From positions 682,001-746,000 of the forward strand of contig CAVZHA010000015.1 of assembly GCA_963774945.1 (NCBI GenBank): a stretch of 64,000 nt of DNA, in the 5' to 3' direction. A program made the translations under genes and the position numbers. The stretch comes from Trebonia sp963774945 (lineage in GTDB: Bacteria > Actinomycetota > Actinomycetes > Streptosporangiales > Streptosporangiaceae). The notes below the pieces were generated by a model, which saw only the letters and a list, made by a program, of their open reading frames with translations, was not told the origin of the DNA and made no database searches. Shown piece after piece: positions 9,018 to 17,619 of the stretch (position 1 is its first letter; each line of letters starts with the position of its first letter).

Positions 9018-9150
9018 GGGGATCGCCTCCTGTGGGCGCGGGCTGCCATCCATCAATGTGATATCACGATGATAGATAGTTTGTCGATAGCGACGGCGTC
9101 AGTCAGGCCAGCGTCGCCCCGCCGAAGGGCAGCGGCGGGCCTCGGGGGTG

Positions 9151-9200
9151 GGACCAGGGACCGTTCGATGGGAAGGGGGTTGATTTGACGGGGGATTTTC
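9151..9200 (+). repeat. dispersed repeat, copy b (GGGACCGTTCGA)
   Basis: GGACCAGGGACCGTTCGATG lies in the gap before the FAD monooxygenase and is followed by a TTGATTT stretch as in copy a. The exact core GGGACCGTTCGA is at 9157-9168. The gap also holds TGATATCA (9059-9066), a small palindrome. Confidence 0.6.
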
Positions 9201-9250
9201 TGTGACGCGCAACGATTGAGGAGCCGGGCGGGCGGCGGGAGGATGGCCGC

Positions 9251-11026
9251 ATGACACGAGTGGCGATCATCGGCGGCGGCATCGGCGGGCTCACGGCGGC
9301 GATCGCGCTGGCGCGGGCGGGGGTCGAGGTCCGGGTGTACGAGGCGGCGGCCGAGCTGCGGGAGATCGGGGCCGGGGTCGCGCTGCACCCCAACGCGATG
9401 CGGGTGCTGCGGGCGATCGGGGTCGAGGACGGGGTGCGCAAGGTCGCGGGGCGGTCGGAGTGGGCGGTCACCAGGAACGGGATGACCGGGCGGCTGATCA
9501 GCAGGACCAGCCGGAGCCAGCAGGCGGCGCGGCAGGGCATCGAGGGGGCGACCGCGCACCGGGCGGACCTGCTCGACGTGCTCGCGGCCGCGGTGCCGGC
9601 GGGCGTGGTGTCGCTGGGCGCGCGGTGCGTGTCGGTTTCGACGACCGGGGACCGCGCCGTCGCCACGTTTGCGGACGGCAGCACGGCCGAGGCCGACGTG
9701 ATCGTCGGCGCCGACGGCATCCACTCGGCGGTGCGAACGGCGTTGTTCGGGCCGGACGCGCCCCGGTTCACCGGCAAGATCTGCTACCGGTCGGTGATTC
9801 CGGCCGCCGCTGTCCGCGGCACTGCGCTGGCGGCCGACAACGGGCAGTGGCTGGGGCCGCACGGCACGATCGTGCTCTACCCGCTGCGCGGCCAGGAGCT
9901 GATCAACGTCGTCTGCCACTACGACGACTCCACGTACCGGCACGAGTCGTGGGTGACGCAGTGCCCGGGGGCCGAGGTGCTGTCGCGGTACGCGGGATGG
10001 CATGAGTCGCTGCTGCGGCTGTTCGCGGCCGGGGAGACCTGGTACAAGTGGGCGCTGTACGACCGGGACCCGATCCCGGCCTGGACGTCGGGGCGGGTCA
10101 CGCTGCTTGGCGACGCGGCTCATCCGATGCTCCCGTACCTGGGACAGGGCGCCTGCCAGGCGATCGAGGACGGGGCGGTGCTGGCGACGGCGTTGTCTGC
10201 GGCCGGCGCTTCGTCTGATCCGGTCGCCGCGCTCGGCCGGTACGAGCGGACCCGGCGGCCGCGGGCGTCGCGGGTCGTCCTCACCGCCCGCGCGCGGGGC
10301 GTCTCCAACCACCTGACCTCGCCGTTGGCCGCGTTTCGGCGGGACGTCGGGATCGCCGTGCGGAAGCGGTTCAGCCGCCGCGACAGCGACGGGCGGGGCG
10401 CGGCGTGGCTGGCCGAGTACGACGCGACCGCGCCGGACGTGCTGGCTCTCCTGATCGGGCCCCGGCCGGCCGGGGGGTTGCCGGGGGGACGTCGGGCGGC
10501 CGTTGTAAGGTCACGGGCTATGGGGAGCGAGTCTGTGGACGGCGGTCGCGAGCATCTCGACTGGGACCGATTCGGCGTCGCGTCGCGCGACCTGGCGCAG
10601 GAGATCGCGGACTCCGGTTTCCGGCCGGACATCATCCTGGCGATCGCGCGCGGCGGGATGTTCGTGGCGGGCGCGCTCGGCTACGCCCTGTCGGTGAAGA
10701 ACCTGCACCTGATGAACGTCGAGTTCTACAACGGCGTCGGCACCACGCTGGAGATGCCGGTGATGCTCCCGCCGGTGCCGAGCGCGGTCGACTTCTCGGC
10801 CAAGAAGGTGCTGATCGCGGACGACGTGGCCGACACCGGGCGCACCCTCGAGCTGGTGCACGACTTCGTGTCCGGGCATGTGGCCGAGGTCCGTTCGGCC
10901 GTGATCTACGAGAAGCCGCAGTCGCTGATCAAGTGCGACTACGTGTGGAAGCGGACCGACGCGTGGATCAACTTCCCGTGGTCGAGCCAGCAGCCGGTGG
11001 TCGGGCTGGGCGGCCTCGACGCCTGA
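9251..11026 (+). CDS. FAD-dependent monooxygenase, open frame continuous with a phosphoribosyltransferase
   Basis: Residues 1-about 395 are a group A flavoprotein monooxygenase of the salicylate hydroxylase type. Visible are the FAD-binding GGGIGG (residues 8-13), ADVIVGADGIHSAVR (the DG motif) and GRVTLLGDAAHPMLPYLGQGACQAIEDG (the GD motif). It would hydroxylate an aromatic or cyclic substrate using NAD(P)H and O2. The frame then runs without a stop through a low-complexity linker (RPAGGLPGGRRA) into a phosphoribosyltransferase from residue 424. These are normally separate proteins. The linker DNA contains two G6 runs; removing one base puts TAA 10506-10508 in frame, ending the monooxygenase at about 419 residues. 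True fusion and indel are both possible; I favour the indel. Confidence 0.75.
   Translation: MTRVAIIGGGIGGLTAAIALARAGVEVRVYEAAAELREIGAGVALHPNAMRVLRAIGVEDGVRKVAGRSEWAVTRNGMTGRLISRTSRSQQAARQGIEGATAHRADLLDVLAAAVPAGVVSLGARCVSVSTTGDRAVATFADGSTAEADVIVGADGIHSAVRTALFGPDAPRFTGKICYRSVIPAAAVRGTALAADNGQWLGPHGTIVLYPLRGQELINVVCHYDDSTYRHESWVTQCPGAEVLSRYAGWHESLLRLFAAGETWYKWALYDRDPIPAWTSGRVTLLGDAAHPMLPYLGQGACQAIEDGAVLATALSAAGASSDPVAALGRYERTRRPRASRVVLTARARGVSNHLTSPLAAFRRDVGIAVRKRFSRRDSDGRGAAWLAEYDATAPDVLALLIGPRPAGGLPGGRRAAVVRSRAMGSESVDGGREHLDWDRFGVASRDLAQEIADSGFRPDIILAIARGGMFVAGALGYALSVKNLHLMNVEFYNGVGTTLEMPVMLPPVPSAVDFSAKKVLIADDVADTGRTLELVHDFVSGHVAEVRSAVIYEKPQSLIKCDYVWKRTDAWINFPWSSQQPVVGLGGLDA
10520..11026 (+). 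CDS. phosphoribosyltransferase (hypoxanthine/xanthine-type), probably its own gene
   Basis: 168 residues from the in-frame ATG at 10520, preceded by AAGG at 10507-10510. The PRPP-binding loop is VLIADDVADTGRTLELV, and the first loop is ILAIARGGMFVAGAL. It resembles short actinobacterial phosphoribosyltransferases of the XPRT/HPRT group, which attach purine bases to PRPP. The upstream frame joins it to the monooxygenase without a stop, but start, ribosome-binding site and length all suit a separate protein. Substrate inferred from family only. Confidence 0.75.
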   Translation: MGSESVDGGREHLDWDRFGVASRDLAQEIADSGFRPDIILAIARGGMFVAGALGYALSVKNLHLMNVEFYNGVGTTLEMPVMLPPVPSAVDFSAKKVLIADDVADTGRTLELVHDFVSGHVAEVRSAVIYEKPQSLIKCDYVWKRTDAWINFPWSSQQPVVGLGGLDA

Positions 11027-11074
11027 TGCGTGGGTGACGGCCCGCGCTCGCGTCATTGACGTGTCGCAAAATTA

Positions 11075-11104
11075 GTCAGTCTGGTCTGATAAGTTTTGAC
11101 TGAC
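11075..11104. promoter_or_regulatory. GTCAGTC-N16-GACTGAC inverted repeat before isochorismatase gene
   Basis: Seven-base arms at 11075-11081 and 11098-11104 flank a spacer with TCTGATAAGTTTT. The position, about 45 bases upstream of the GTG at 11149, fits an operator or promoter element. No regulator is assigned. Confidence 0.35.
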
Positions 11105-11148
11105 CTTACCCGCGTTGTGGCTCTCTAGTTCCGTGGAGGCGTTCTCCC

Positions 11149-11728
11149 GTGCCCGACTCTCGCCCCGTCCTGCTGCTGATGGACTTCCAGCACGGCATCG
11201 TCGAGCGGATCGCCGACGCTTCCGTCGTCCAGGCGGCCGACCGCGCGGCGACGGCCGCCCGGGCCGCAGGCATACCGGTGATGTTCGTCCGGGTGGGGTT
11301 CCGCCCGGGCTACCCGGAGGCGGCCGAGCGCAACCTCAGCTTCGGCCGGCTCAGCCAGGCGGGCGACGCGATGACGCAGGACCACCCGGCCACCCAGGTG
11401 CACGCCGCGCTTTCGCCGCTGCCTGACGAGCCGGTCATCATCAAGCGGCGGATCAGCGCCTTCAGCGGCAGCGACCTCGACGTGCTGCTGCGCGGCGCCG
11501 GCGCGAACGCGCTGGTGCTCGGGGGCATCTCCACCAGCGGGGTGGTGCTGTCGACGGTCCGCCAGGCGGCCGACCTCGACTTCGGGCTGACCGTGCTGGC
11601 CGACGCCTGCGCCGACCCGGACCCGGAGGTGCACCGCGTGCTGACCGAGAAGGTCTTTCCGAAGCAGGCCCTGGTCACTACCACCGACGAGTGGATCGCC
11701 GGGTTGTTACATCGCCGGGGGGCGTTAG
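11149..11728 (+). CDS. isochorismatase-like cysteine hydrolase (stop missing in frame)
   Basis: About 190 residues of the isochorismatase/nicotinamidase fold: LLLMDFQHGIVE with the catalytic Asp, IIKRRISAFSGSDLD with the Lys, and LVLGGISTSGVVLSTVRQAADLDFGLTVLADACAD. At the usual cysteine position (family GVxTxxCV) the sequence reads GGISTSGVVLST, so the nucleophile appears to be Ser or Gly, as in some non-classical members. The GTG start follows GGAGG. The frame stays open far into the antisense of the GGDEF-EAL gene. Deleting one G from the G6 run near 11716-11722 brings TAG 11726-11728 into frame, which is the end given here. Substrate unknown. Confidence 0.75.
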
Positions 11729-14225
11729 AGATCGGTCAGGTAGGAGTGGTCGGGCGGCTTGCGGCGCTGCCGCGGAAGCTCGGGGGCCAGCCCGTGACCG
11801 AGCGACAGCAGCGCCTCCGCCTTGGCCGCCTCGACCGGGACCGACAGCAGGTAGCCCTGGCCGTACTGGCAGCCCATGCCCGCCAGCAGTTCCCGCTCGG
11901 TCTCGGTCTCGATCCCCTCGGCGATGACCTCGACCTCGAGCGTCCCGGCGAGCCGGACGATCCCCTCCACCAGCGCGTACTGCCGCCACGAGGCGGCGAT
12001 TCCGGTCACGAACGACTTGTCGATCTTCAAGACGTTGATCGGCAGCTGAAGCAGATAGCTGAGCGAAGAGTAGCCGGTGCCGAAGTCGTCGATCGCCAGC
12101 CGCACGCCGATCTCCTTCAGCTCCTCGAGCTCGGCCCCGATCCGGTCATTGTCGCCGAGCAGGACGGACTCGGTGAGCTCGAGCAGGAGCGCGGACGGCG
12201 GCAGGCCGGATTCGAGCAGCGCCTGGCGGACGCCGTCGACGAAGCCGGGGTCGCGGAACTGCCGGGCGGAGACGTTGACCGAGACGTGCGGGCCGCCGTC
12301 CAGCGGTGCCTCCATCCGGCGACGCCACTGGACCATGTCGGCCAGGGCCTGCCTCAGCACCCACTCGCCGAGCGGCACGATGTGACCGGTCTCCTCCGCC
12401 AGAGTGATGAACTGGCCGGGCAGCATCATGCCCCACTGCGGGTGCGGCCACCTGATCAGCGCCTCGAATCCGTCGATCTCCCCGCTCCCGAGCGTCACGA
12501 TCGGCTGGTAGGCGAGCGTGAACTCGGAGTTCTTGAGCGCGTCCTCGAGCGCGGCCTGCACCTCGCGCCGCCGCAGCATGCCCGCCGACAGCACCGGCTG
12601 GTAGCTCCGCCAGCGGCGCTTGCCCGCCGCCTTCGCCGCGTACAGGGCCAGGTCAGCGTGGCGCAGCAGCTCGTCCGCGTCGGTGGTGTCGACCGAGGTG
12701 GCGACGCCGACGGTCGCGGTCGCGATCACCTCGGCGTCGCTGAGCGTGAACGGCCCGGTGAACGCGGCCACGATCCGCTCCGCGAACACCTCCACCGTCT
12801 CGGCGTCCGGCGCGTCGTCGATGAGCAGCGCGAACTCGTCGCCGCCGAGCCGCGCGGCGGTGTCCGACGGGCGCACCGACGCCGCCAGCCGCCGGCCACC
12901 GCCGCCAGCAGCTCGTCGCCGGTGCCGTGGCCCATCGTGTCGTTCACCACCTTGAAGTCGTCCAGGTCGACGAAGAGCACGCCGACGGTGCGCTCGGTGC
13001 GGCGCGCGTGGTCGAGCGCGTCGGCGACCCGCTCGGCGAACAGGACCCGGTTCGGCAGACCGGTCAGCGCGTCGTGGTAAGCCTGGTGCTTCAGCTCCTG
13101 CTCAAGCTGGTGCTGCTCGGTGACGTCGCGCAGGGTGAGCACCATGCCGCCCACGGTCCGGTCGCCGCGCAGGTCGCTTGAGCGCACCTCGAGCACGGCG
13201 TCGCGGCCGTCGAGGCGCTCGATCCTGAGCAGGAAGCCGTGCGTGCCCGCGGTGATCCCGGCCAGGATCAGGTCCATCACCCGGGCGACGTCGGCCCGCG
13301 TCTCCGGGTCCACCAGGTCCTCGAGCCGGTGCCCCTCGACCTCGACGTCACCGAAGATGGCGGCGGCGGACGGGGTCGCGTAGGCGACCTGGCCGTCCTC
13401 GCCGATGATCAGGATCGCGTCCGAGGTGTTGCGCACCAGCGTGCGGAACAGCGCCTGGCCGCGCTGCCTGATCACCTCCTGGGTAAGGGTGACGCGCTCG
13501 ACCGCCAGGGCTGCCTGGCCGGCCAGGATCTCGAGGGCCGGCGACAGCTCGGCCAGCACCGGCTGCTGGCCGTAGACGCAGAGCACCCCGATGTGCGGGT
13601 CACCGGTCGGCCGGTCCCTGAGCATCAGCGGGCAGAGCAGGGCACCCTCGGCCGGCCCGAGCCGGCTGGCGCCCGGCCGGACCACCGCGAACTCCTCCGC
13701 CGCGATGAACCGGGAGCGGTCCAGGGTGGGCAGCAGCTCCTCGGTCAGCTGGCGGAGCCGGTCACCCGACAGCTCATCGGCGGCGGCCGAGGACGAGCTC
13801 GTGGTGACCGGGATGACCGGCCGCAGCCGACCATCCCGGCGCACCGCCAGCAGCGCCGTCACTCGCTCGCGCGAGGCCGGCTCCGGGCGGCTGACCAGGG
13901 CGGTCGCCGACTGTTGGACGGCCGCGGCGATCTCCTCGGCCGAGGTCGCCGAGGACAACGCCGCGCCCGCCATCCGGAGCGTCCGTTCGCGGACCATGGC
14001 CCGCCGCTGGAACGAGGCCACGTCCCAAAGTCGGGAGAGCACGAGCAGGTACAGTACCCCGCACACGACGGCGACGACAGCATCACCGGCGTCCCCGTGC
14101 AGGAACGAGCGGACGAACAGGTAGACCGGCGGGACGACCGACGCCACCAGGACGGTGGCGTAGGCCACCACCCGCGGCGATGACAGCGTGTGATCTCCTC
14201 TATGCGCTGCCCGCATGGTCTGCAT
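11725..14225 (-). pseudogene. membrane GAF-PAS-GGDEF-EAL cyclic-di-GMP enzyme, frame interrupted once
   Basis: About 830 residues in all. Order: two N-terminal membrane helices (VVAYATVLVASVVPPVYLFV; AVVAVVCGVLYLLVL), a GAF-like region, a PAS domain (LFRTLVRNTSDAILIIGEDGQVAYATPS), a GGDEF domain with an intact RLGGDEF motif, and an EAL domain with EALIRWPHP, NVSARQF and DDFGTGYSS. GGDEF domains make and EAL domains cleave cyclic di-GMP; both motifs look intact. The frame breaks inside GGDEF near 12895: one missing base would restore GDELLAAVARRLAASVRPSDTAARLGGDEF. ATG 14225 or 14216 are both possible starts. As given it would give a truncated sensor and a separate GGDEF-end/EAL piece. Confidence 0.85.
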
Positions 14226-14495
14226 CCCCCCATCCCGCAGTCTTCGCAGTTCAAGAGCTCTAATGCACTCTATTCTGAGCGTAAGCGGGTGACTCCGGAG
14301 AGCACACGCTGTAACCAGCCAGTCGGGTCGGCGCCCCCGCCTCATCGACTCCCGTCTTTGCTCGCAGCTCACTCCTTTCTTTTGTTATGTGACCACAACA
14401 GAGCAGTCCAACCCTGCCAATAGCGGGCATTACGGCCCACAGAGGCGAGCGCTAGCATGTGACCGCACATGAATCCGTATGTAGACAGGTGGCAA

Positions 14496-15890
14496 ATGGC
14501 GAAGAACCTGCAAGAGCTGCTTGACGAGGCCGGGAGCACGGTAGAGCTGCTGCGGAATTCGCAGCTTGGCGCCTACGTCTACCCCGTCGTCCCGTCCGAG
14601 TTCACGAACTTCCGTCGCGAGGTCATCGCGTGGCGGGAGACGGCGGTGCTCTACGACCAGTCGCACCACATGCACAACATCTTTATCTCCGGTCCCGACG
14701 CGCTGAAGCTGATCACCGACACCGGCATTAACTCCACTGCCAAGTTCCCGGTCGACACGGCCAAGCAGTTCGTACCGGTTTCGCCCGATGGCGGAGTCAT
14801 CGGCGACGGCATTCTCTTCCGCGAGTCCGACGAGGAGTTCACCTTCGTCGGCCGCGCGCCGGTTGCCAACTGGCTGCTGTTCAAGGGGTCGGCGGGCTAC
14901 AACGTTGACATGGTGCTGGACCCCCGGTCGCCGTCGAGGCCGTACGGCAAGCCGGTGACGCGCAAGCTGTGGCGGTTCCAGATCCAGGGGCCGAGCGCAT
15001 GGGCGGTGATCGAGAAGCTCAACGGCGAGCCGATGGAGCAGGTCCGGTTCTTCCGGATGGGGTGGATGAACATCGGCGGCGAGAAGGTTCGCACGCTCAG
15101 GCACGGCATGGCGGGCGCGCCCGGGCTGGAGATCTGGGGGCCGTACGAGGCGTACGACAAGGTGCGGGACGCGATCCTGGCGGCCGGGGTCGAATTCGGG
15201 CTCGAGCCGTGCGGTGCGCGCGCCTACTCTTGCAACACGCTCGAATCGGGCTGGATCCCGTCGCCGCTGCCCGCCATCTACACCTCGCCTTCGCTTCGGT
15301 CGTACCGGGAGTGGCTGGGAGCGGACTCGTATGAGGCGACCAACGCGATCGCCGGGTCGTTCGTGTCGCCCAACATCGAGGACTACTACACCAACCCGTG
15401 GGAGCTGGGCTACGGCGGCTTCGTGAAGTTCGACCATGACTTCATCGGCCGGGACGCGCTGGCCGCGATCGACGGCACCGCCCAGCGACGGAAGGTCACG
15501 CTCGCCTGGAACGCGGCCGACCTCGGCGAACTGCTGACCTCACCACTCGGGCCGGGGCCGGGTTACCAGTTCTTCGACCTGCCGAACGCCAACTACGGCT
15601 CGTCCAACTTCGACTCGGTGGTGGACGCATCGGGCAAGATCGTCGGGCTGTCGATGTTCACCGGCTACTCGGCCAACGAGCGGTGCGGGCTGTCGCTCGC
15701 CACCGTCGACCCGGACGTGCCGATCGGGGCCGAGGTGCGCGTCATCTGGGGCGAGCCGGACGGCGGGTCACGGAAGACGACGGTGCAACCGCACGAGCAG
15801 TTCTCGGTCCGCGCGGTCGTCTCGCCGACGCCGTACTCGGCCGTGGTTCGCGAGAGCTACCACGAGGGCTGGCGGTCGTCGATCGTCTAG
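14496..15890 (+). CDS. LigM/DesA-type tetrahydrofolate-dependent aryl O-demethylase
   Basis: 464 residues of the glycine-cleavage T-protein (GcvT) fold. It aligns from memory along its length with vanillate/3-O-methylgallate (LigM) and syringate (DesA) O-demethylases: NSQLGAYVYPVVPSEFTNFR, YDQSHHMHNIFI, VGRAPVANWL, LRHGMAGAPGLEIWGPYE, SNTLESGWIPSPLPAIYT and MFTGYSANE. These move a methoxyl methyl group from lignin-derived aromatics to tetrahydrofolate. I prefer ATG 14496 (MAKNLQELL), with AGGTGG just upstream, because it matches the family N-terminus; ATG 14469 adds nine residues. LigJ lies 12.5 kb away, consistent with lignin-aromatic catabolism. Whether vanillate or another substrate is used cannot be told. 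Confidence 0.85.
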   Translation: MAKNLQELLDEAGSTVELLRNSQLGAYVYPVVPSEFTNFRREVIAWRETAVLYDQSHHMHNIFISGPDALKLITDTGINSTAKFPVDTAKQFVPVSPDGGVIGDGILFRESDEEFTFVGRAPVANWLLFKGSAGYNVDMVLDPRSPSRPYGKPVTRKLWRFQIQGPSAWAVIEKLNGEPMEQVRFFRMGWMNIGGEKVRTLRHGMAGAPGLEIWGPYEAYDKVRDAILAAGVEFGLEPCGARAYSCNTLESGWIPSPLPAIYTSPSLRSYREWLGADSYEATNAIAGSFVSPNIEDYYTNPWELGYGGFVKFDHDFIGRDALAAIDGTAQRRKVTLAWNAADLGELLTSPLGPGPGYQFFDLPNANYGSSNFDSVVDASGKIVGLSMFTGYSANERCGLSLATVDPDVPIGAEVRVIWGEPDGGSRKTTVQPHEQFSVRAVVSPTPYSAVVRESYHEGWRSSIV

Positions 15891-15946
15891 CCGCCGGGTC
15901 CGGCGCGTCGCGCTTCTTGCTGTTATCTCGCGGATGGGGAGATAGT

Positions 15947-15982
15947 GGATCGTTGTGTACACGCGGATGTACACAACGATCC
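15947..15982. repeat. perfect 15-bp hairpin (first of the array)
   Basis: GGATCGTTGTGTACA (15947-15961), six-base loop CGCGGA, then the exact complement TGTACACAACGATCC (15968-15982). There is no T-run after it on either strand, so it is not a classical terminator. Confidence 0.8.
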
Positions 15983-16066
15983 ATCATCCTGGCGTTCGGC
16001 GATCGATGGGGGCGAGTGGCCGCCTCCGCTGCGACGCTTCTTGCTGTTATCCTCCGGCGAGGCAGC

Positions 16067-16131
16067 TAGGAGATTTATTGCGCGACGTTTGGCTCGGCGT
16101 CCCGAGCCTTTTGTCGCGCAATGATTTCTAG
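16067..16131. repeat. two-part hairpin (second of the array)
   Basis: ATTGCGCGAC (16077-16086) pairs with GTCGCGCAAT (16113-16122). An inner GGCTCGG pairs with CCGAGCC, separated from the outer stem by GTTT and TTTT bulges. CTAG and AGATTT/AAATC-like flanks extend the symmetry to about 16067-16131. Confidence 0.75.
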
Positions 16132-16176
16132 GCGGACGCTTCTTGCTGTTATCGTCGCTGGGCGGGAGTGGCGGCC

Positions 16177-16224
16177 GGGGTGGGGTTCGGGGTGGGGTTC
16201 GGGGTGGGGTTCGGGGTGGGGTTC
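16177..16224 (+). repeat. four tandem copies of GGGGTGGGGTTC
   Basis: Four exact 12-base units follow the third CTTCTTGCTGTTATC tag. The wider stretch 16160-16400 is extremely G-rich and could form G-quadruplexes. The tandem repeats translate to repetitive peptides in several frames, but nothing there looks like a protein. No gene seen between 15891 and 16406. Confidence 0.8.
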
Positions 16225-16406
16225 GGGTCGCCGGGCAGAGACTGCATAGGTGGGGCTGGCCGGGCGGGGCTGGCCGGGTGGGCCTGGTCAGGGGTGGGGC
16301 GGGGGCGGTGCGCGGGCGGTGCGCGGGCGGGCCGGAGGCGCGCGGGGGGAGGGCGGGGGCGGCGGCGGGGGGTGGAACTGTCGTAGGGGGTTGTTAGGTT
16401 GGCGGG

Positions 16407-17117
16407 GTGAATCGGACGGATCGGCTGTATGCCATCGTCGAGGAGTTGCGGGCGGTGGCGCCGCGGCCGCGGAGCGCGCGCTGGCTGGCGGGGCGGTTCG
16501 AGGTCAGCGTGCGGACGGTCGAGCGGGACATCAGCGCGCTGCAGCAGTCGGGGGTGCCGATCTGGGCCGAGCCCGGCCGGACCGGCGGGTACTGCCTGGA
16601 CAAGGCGCGGACGCTGCCGCCGGTCAATCTGACCCCGGGCGAGGCGGTCGCGCTGGCGGTGGCGCTGCGGCAGCTGGACGGCACGCCGTTCCTGGCCGAC
16701 GCCGGGACGGCGCTGCGCAAGCTGGTGACGGCGATGCAGGCGGGAGACGCGGCCGCCGCCCAGGAGCTGGCCGAGCGCATTCACCTGCTCGGCAAGCCCG
16801 GGGCGGCAGCGCCCCCGGCCCCGATGCCGCGACTGGTCGCGGACGCGCTGCAGCCCCGGCGAGTGCTGCGGATCGGCTACGCCGACCGGGCCGGGGCGGT
16901 CACCAGGCGGGAGATCGAGCCGCTCGGCTACGTCGGCTCGCCCGCCGCGCACTGGTACCTGATGGCCTGGTGCCGGCTGCGGGACGGGCTGCGCGCCTTC
17001 CGGACCGACCGGATCACCGGCGTGACGGTCACGGCCGAGGTGGCCCCGCCGCGCCAGCTGCGCAGCGAGGACCTCGACATCTCGCCGGAGAAACTCCGGC
17101 CGCTCACGTTGAGCTGA
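16407..17117 (+). CDS. YafY-family regulator (HTH + WYL domain)
   Basis: 236 residues. The N-terminal winged helix (MNRTDRLYAIVEELRAVAP...ARWLAGRFEVSVRTVERDISALQQSGVPIWAE) is typical of DeoR/YafY proteins. The C-terminal WYL-type domain has HWYLMAWCRLRDGLRAFRTDRI. WYL domains sense small ligands or nucleic acid. Start is GTG at 16407. The VOC gene follows convergently, 43 bases from its stop. YafY regulators often control a neighbouring VOC-type gene (known pattern), so a link is plausible. Confidence 0.88.
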   Translation: MNRTDRLYAIVEELRAVAPRPRSARWLAGRFEVSVRTVERDISALQQSGVPIWAEPGRTGGYCLDKARTLPPVNLTPGEAVALAVALRQLDGTPFLADAGTALRKLVTAMQAGDAAAAQELAERIHLLGKPGAAAPPAPMPRLVADALQPRRVLRIGYADRAGAVTRREIEPLGYVGSPAAHWYLMAWCRLRDGLRAFRTDRITGVTVTAEVAPPRQLRSEDLDISPEKLRPLTLS

Positions 17118-17160
17118 CCCACGCTGAGCTGCCGGAGCCTATTTCCGGCGGCAGACGTCC

Positions 17161-17529
17161 CTAGGCGACCGGGGGCGGGCTGAAGATCTCGAAGTGGTTG
17201 CCGGCCGGGTCGAGCAGGTGGGCGAAGGTCAGGCCGTCCGGGTTGACCTGCGGGGCGCGCTGGACCTTGCCGCCCGCTTCCTCTGCCTTGCGGCAGGTCG
17301 CGGCGACGTCCTCGACGATCACGCTGAAGACGGCGTAGCTGGCGAACTTGCCGTCGGTGGCGAAGAGGCCGCCGTGGATGCCGTCGGGGTCGCCGGTGGT
17401 GAACGTCTGGTAGGTGGGGTTGCCGTCGTTGGCAACCGTCCAGCCGAGCACGTCGCCGTAGAACCGCTCGGCCGCCGCCGGGTCGTCGGTGCCGACCTCG
17501 AACCAGGCGATCGCGTTGAATGCGGGCAT
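17161..17529 (-). CDS. VOC-family protein
   Basis: 122 residues from ATG 17529 (MPAFNAIAWFEVGTDDPAAAERFYGDVLGW). The fold motifs TTGDPDGIHGGLF, YAVFSVIVEDV and LLDPAGNHFEIFSP are clear, and the final Glu is present. An upstream ATG would add 16 residues without VOC character. This type (PxxAxxFYxxVLGW) is common in actinobacteria beside YafY regulators. Function beyond the fold is unknown. Confidence 0.87.
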   Translation of the reverse strand: MPAFNAIAWFEVGTDDPAAAERFYGDVLGWTVANDGNPTYQTFTTGDPDGIHGGLFATDGKFASYAVFSVIVEDVAATCRKAEEAGGKVQRAPQVNPDGLTFAHLLDPAGNHFEIFSPPPVA

Positions 17530-17619
17530 GTCCGTCCCTCTCGTCAGGTGGTGCCGGATCTTCCCGGCACCACCCACTGTGGACGGCGGCGGCGACAGCC
17601 CCCTGTCGGTGTTTTCCTG

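Larger units (their letters stand above)
15911..16153 (+). repeat. three copies of CGCTTCTTGCTGTTATC alternating with strong hairpins
   Basis: The 17-mer CGCTTCTTGCTGTTATC occurs exactly at 15911-15927, 16035-16051 and 16137-16153 (spacings 124 and 102). Two unrelated, very stable hairpins lie between copies. At the outer copies the tag is bracketed by short complementary arms that differ (CGCG/CGCG; GACG/CGTC), so it could be presented in a loop. No gene is seen here. This is a repeat or structured-RNA region downstream of the O-demethylase. Confidence 0.75.

Noticed and set aside
11730..13080. The isochorismatase frame continuing through antisense GGDEF-EAL
   Set aside because: The sequence is low-complexity and the isochorismatase domain is complete before it; the opposite strand holds a strong gene.
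16143..16400. Gly-rich or PNPT-rich frames in the G-rich stretch
   Set aside because: They are translations of GGGGTGGGGTTC repeats without ribosome sites or domain signal.
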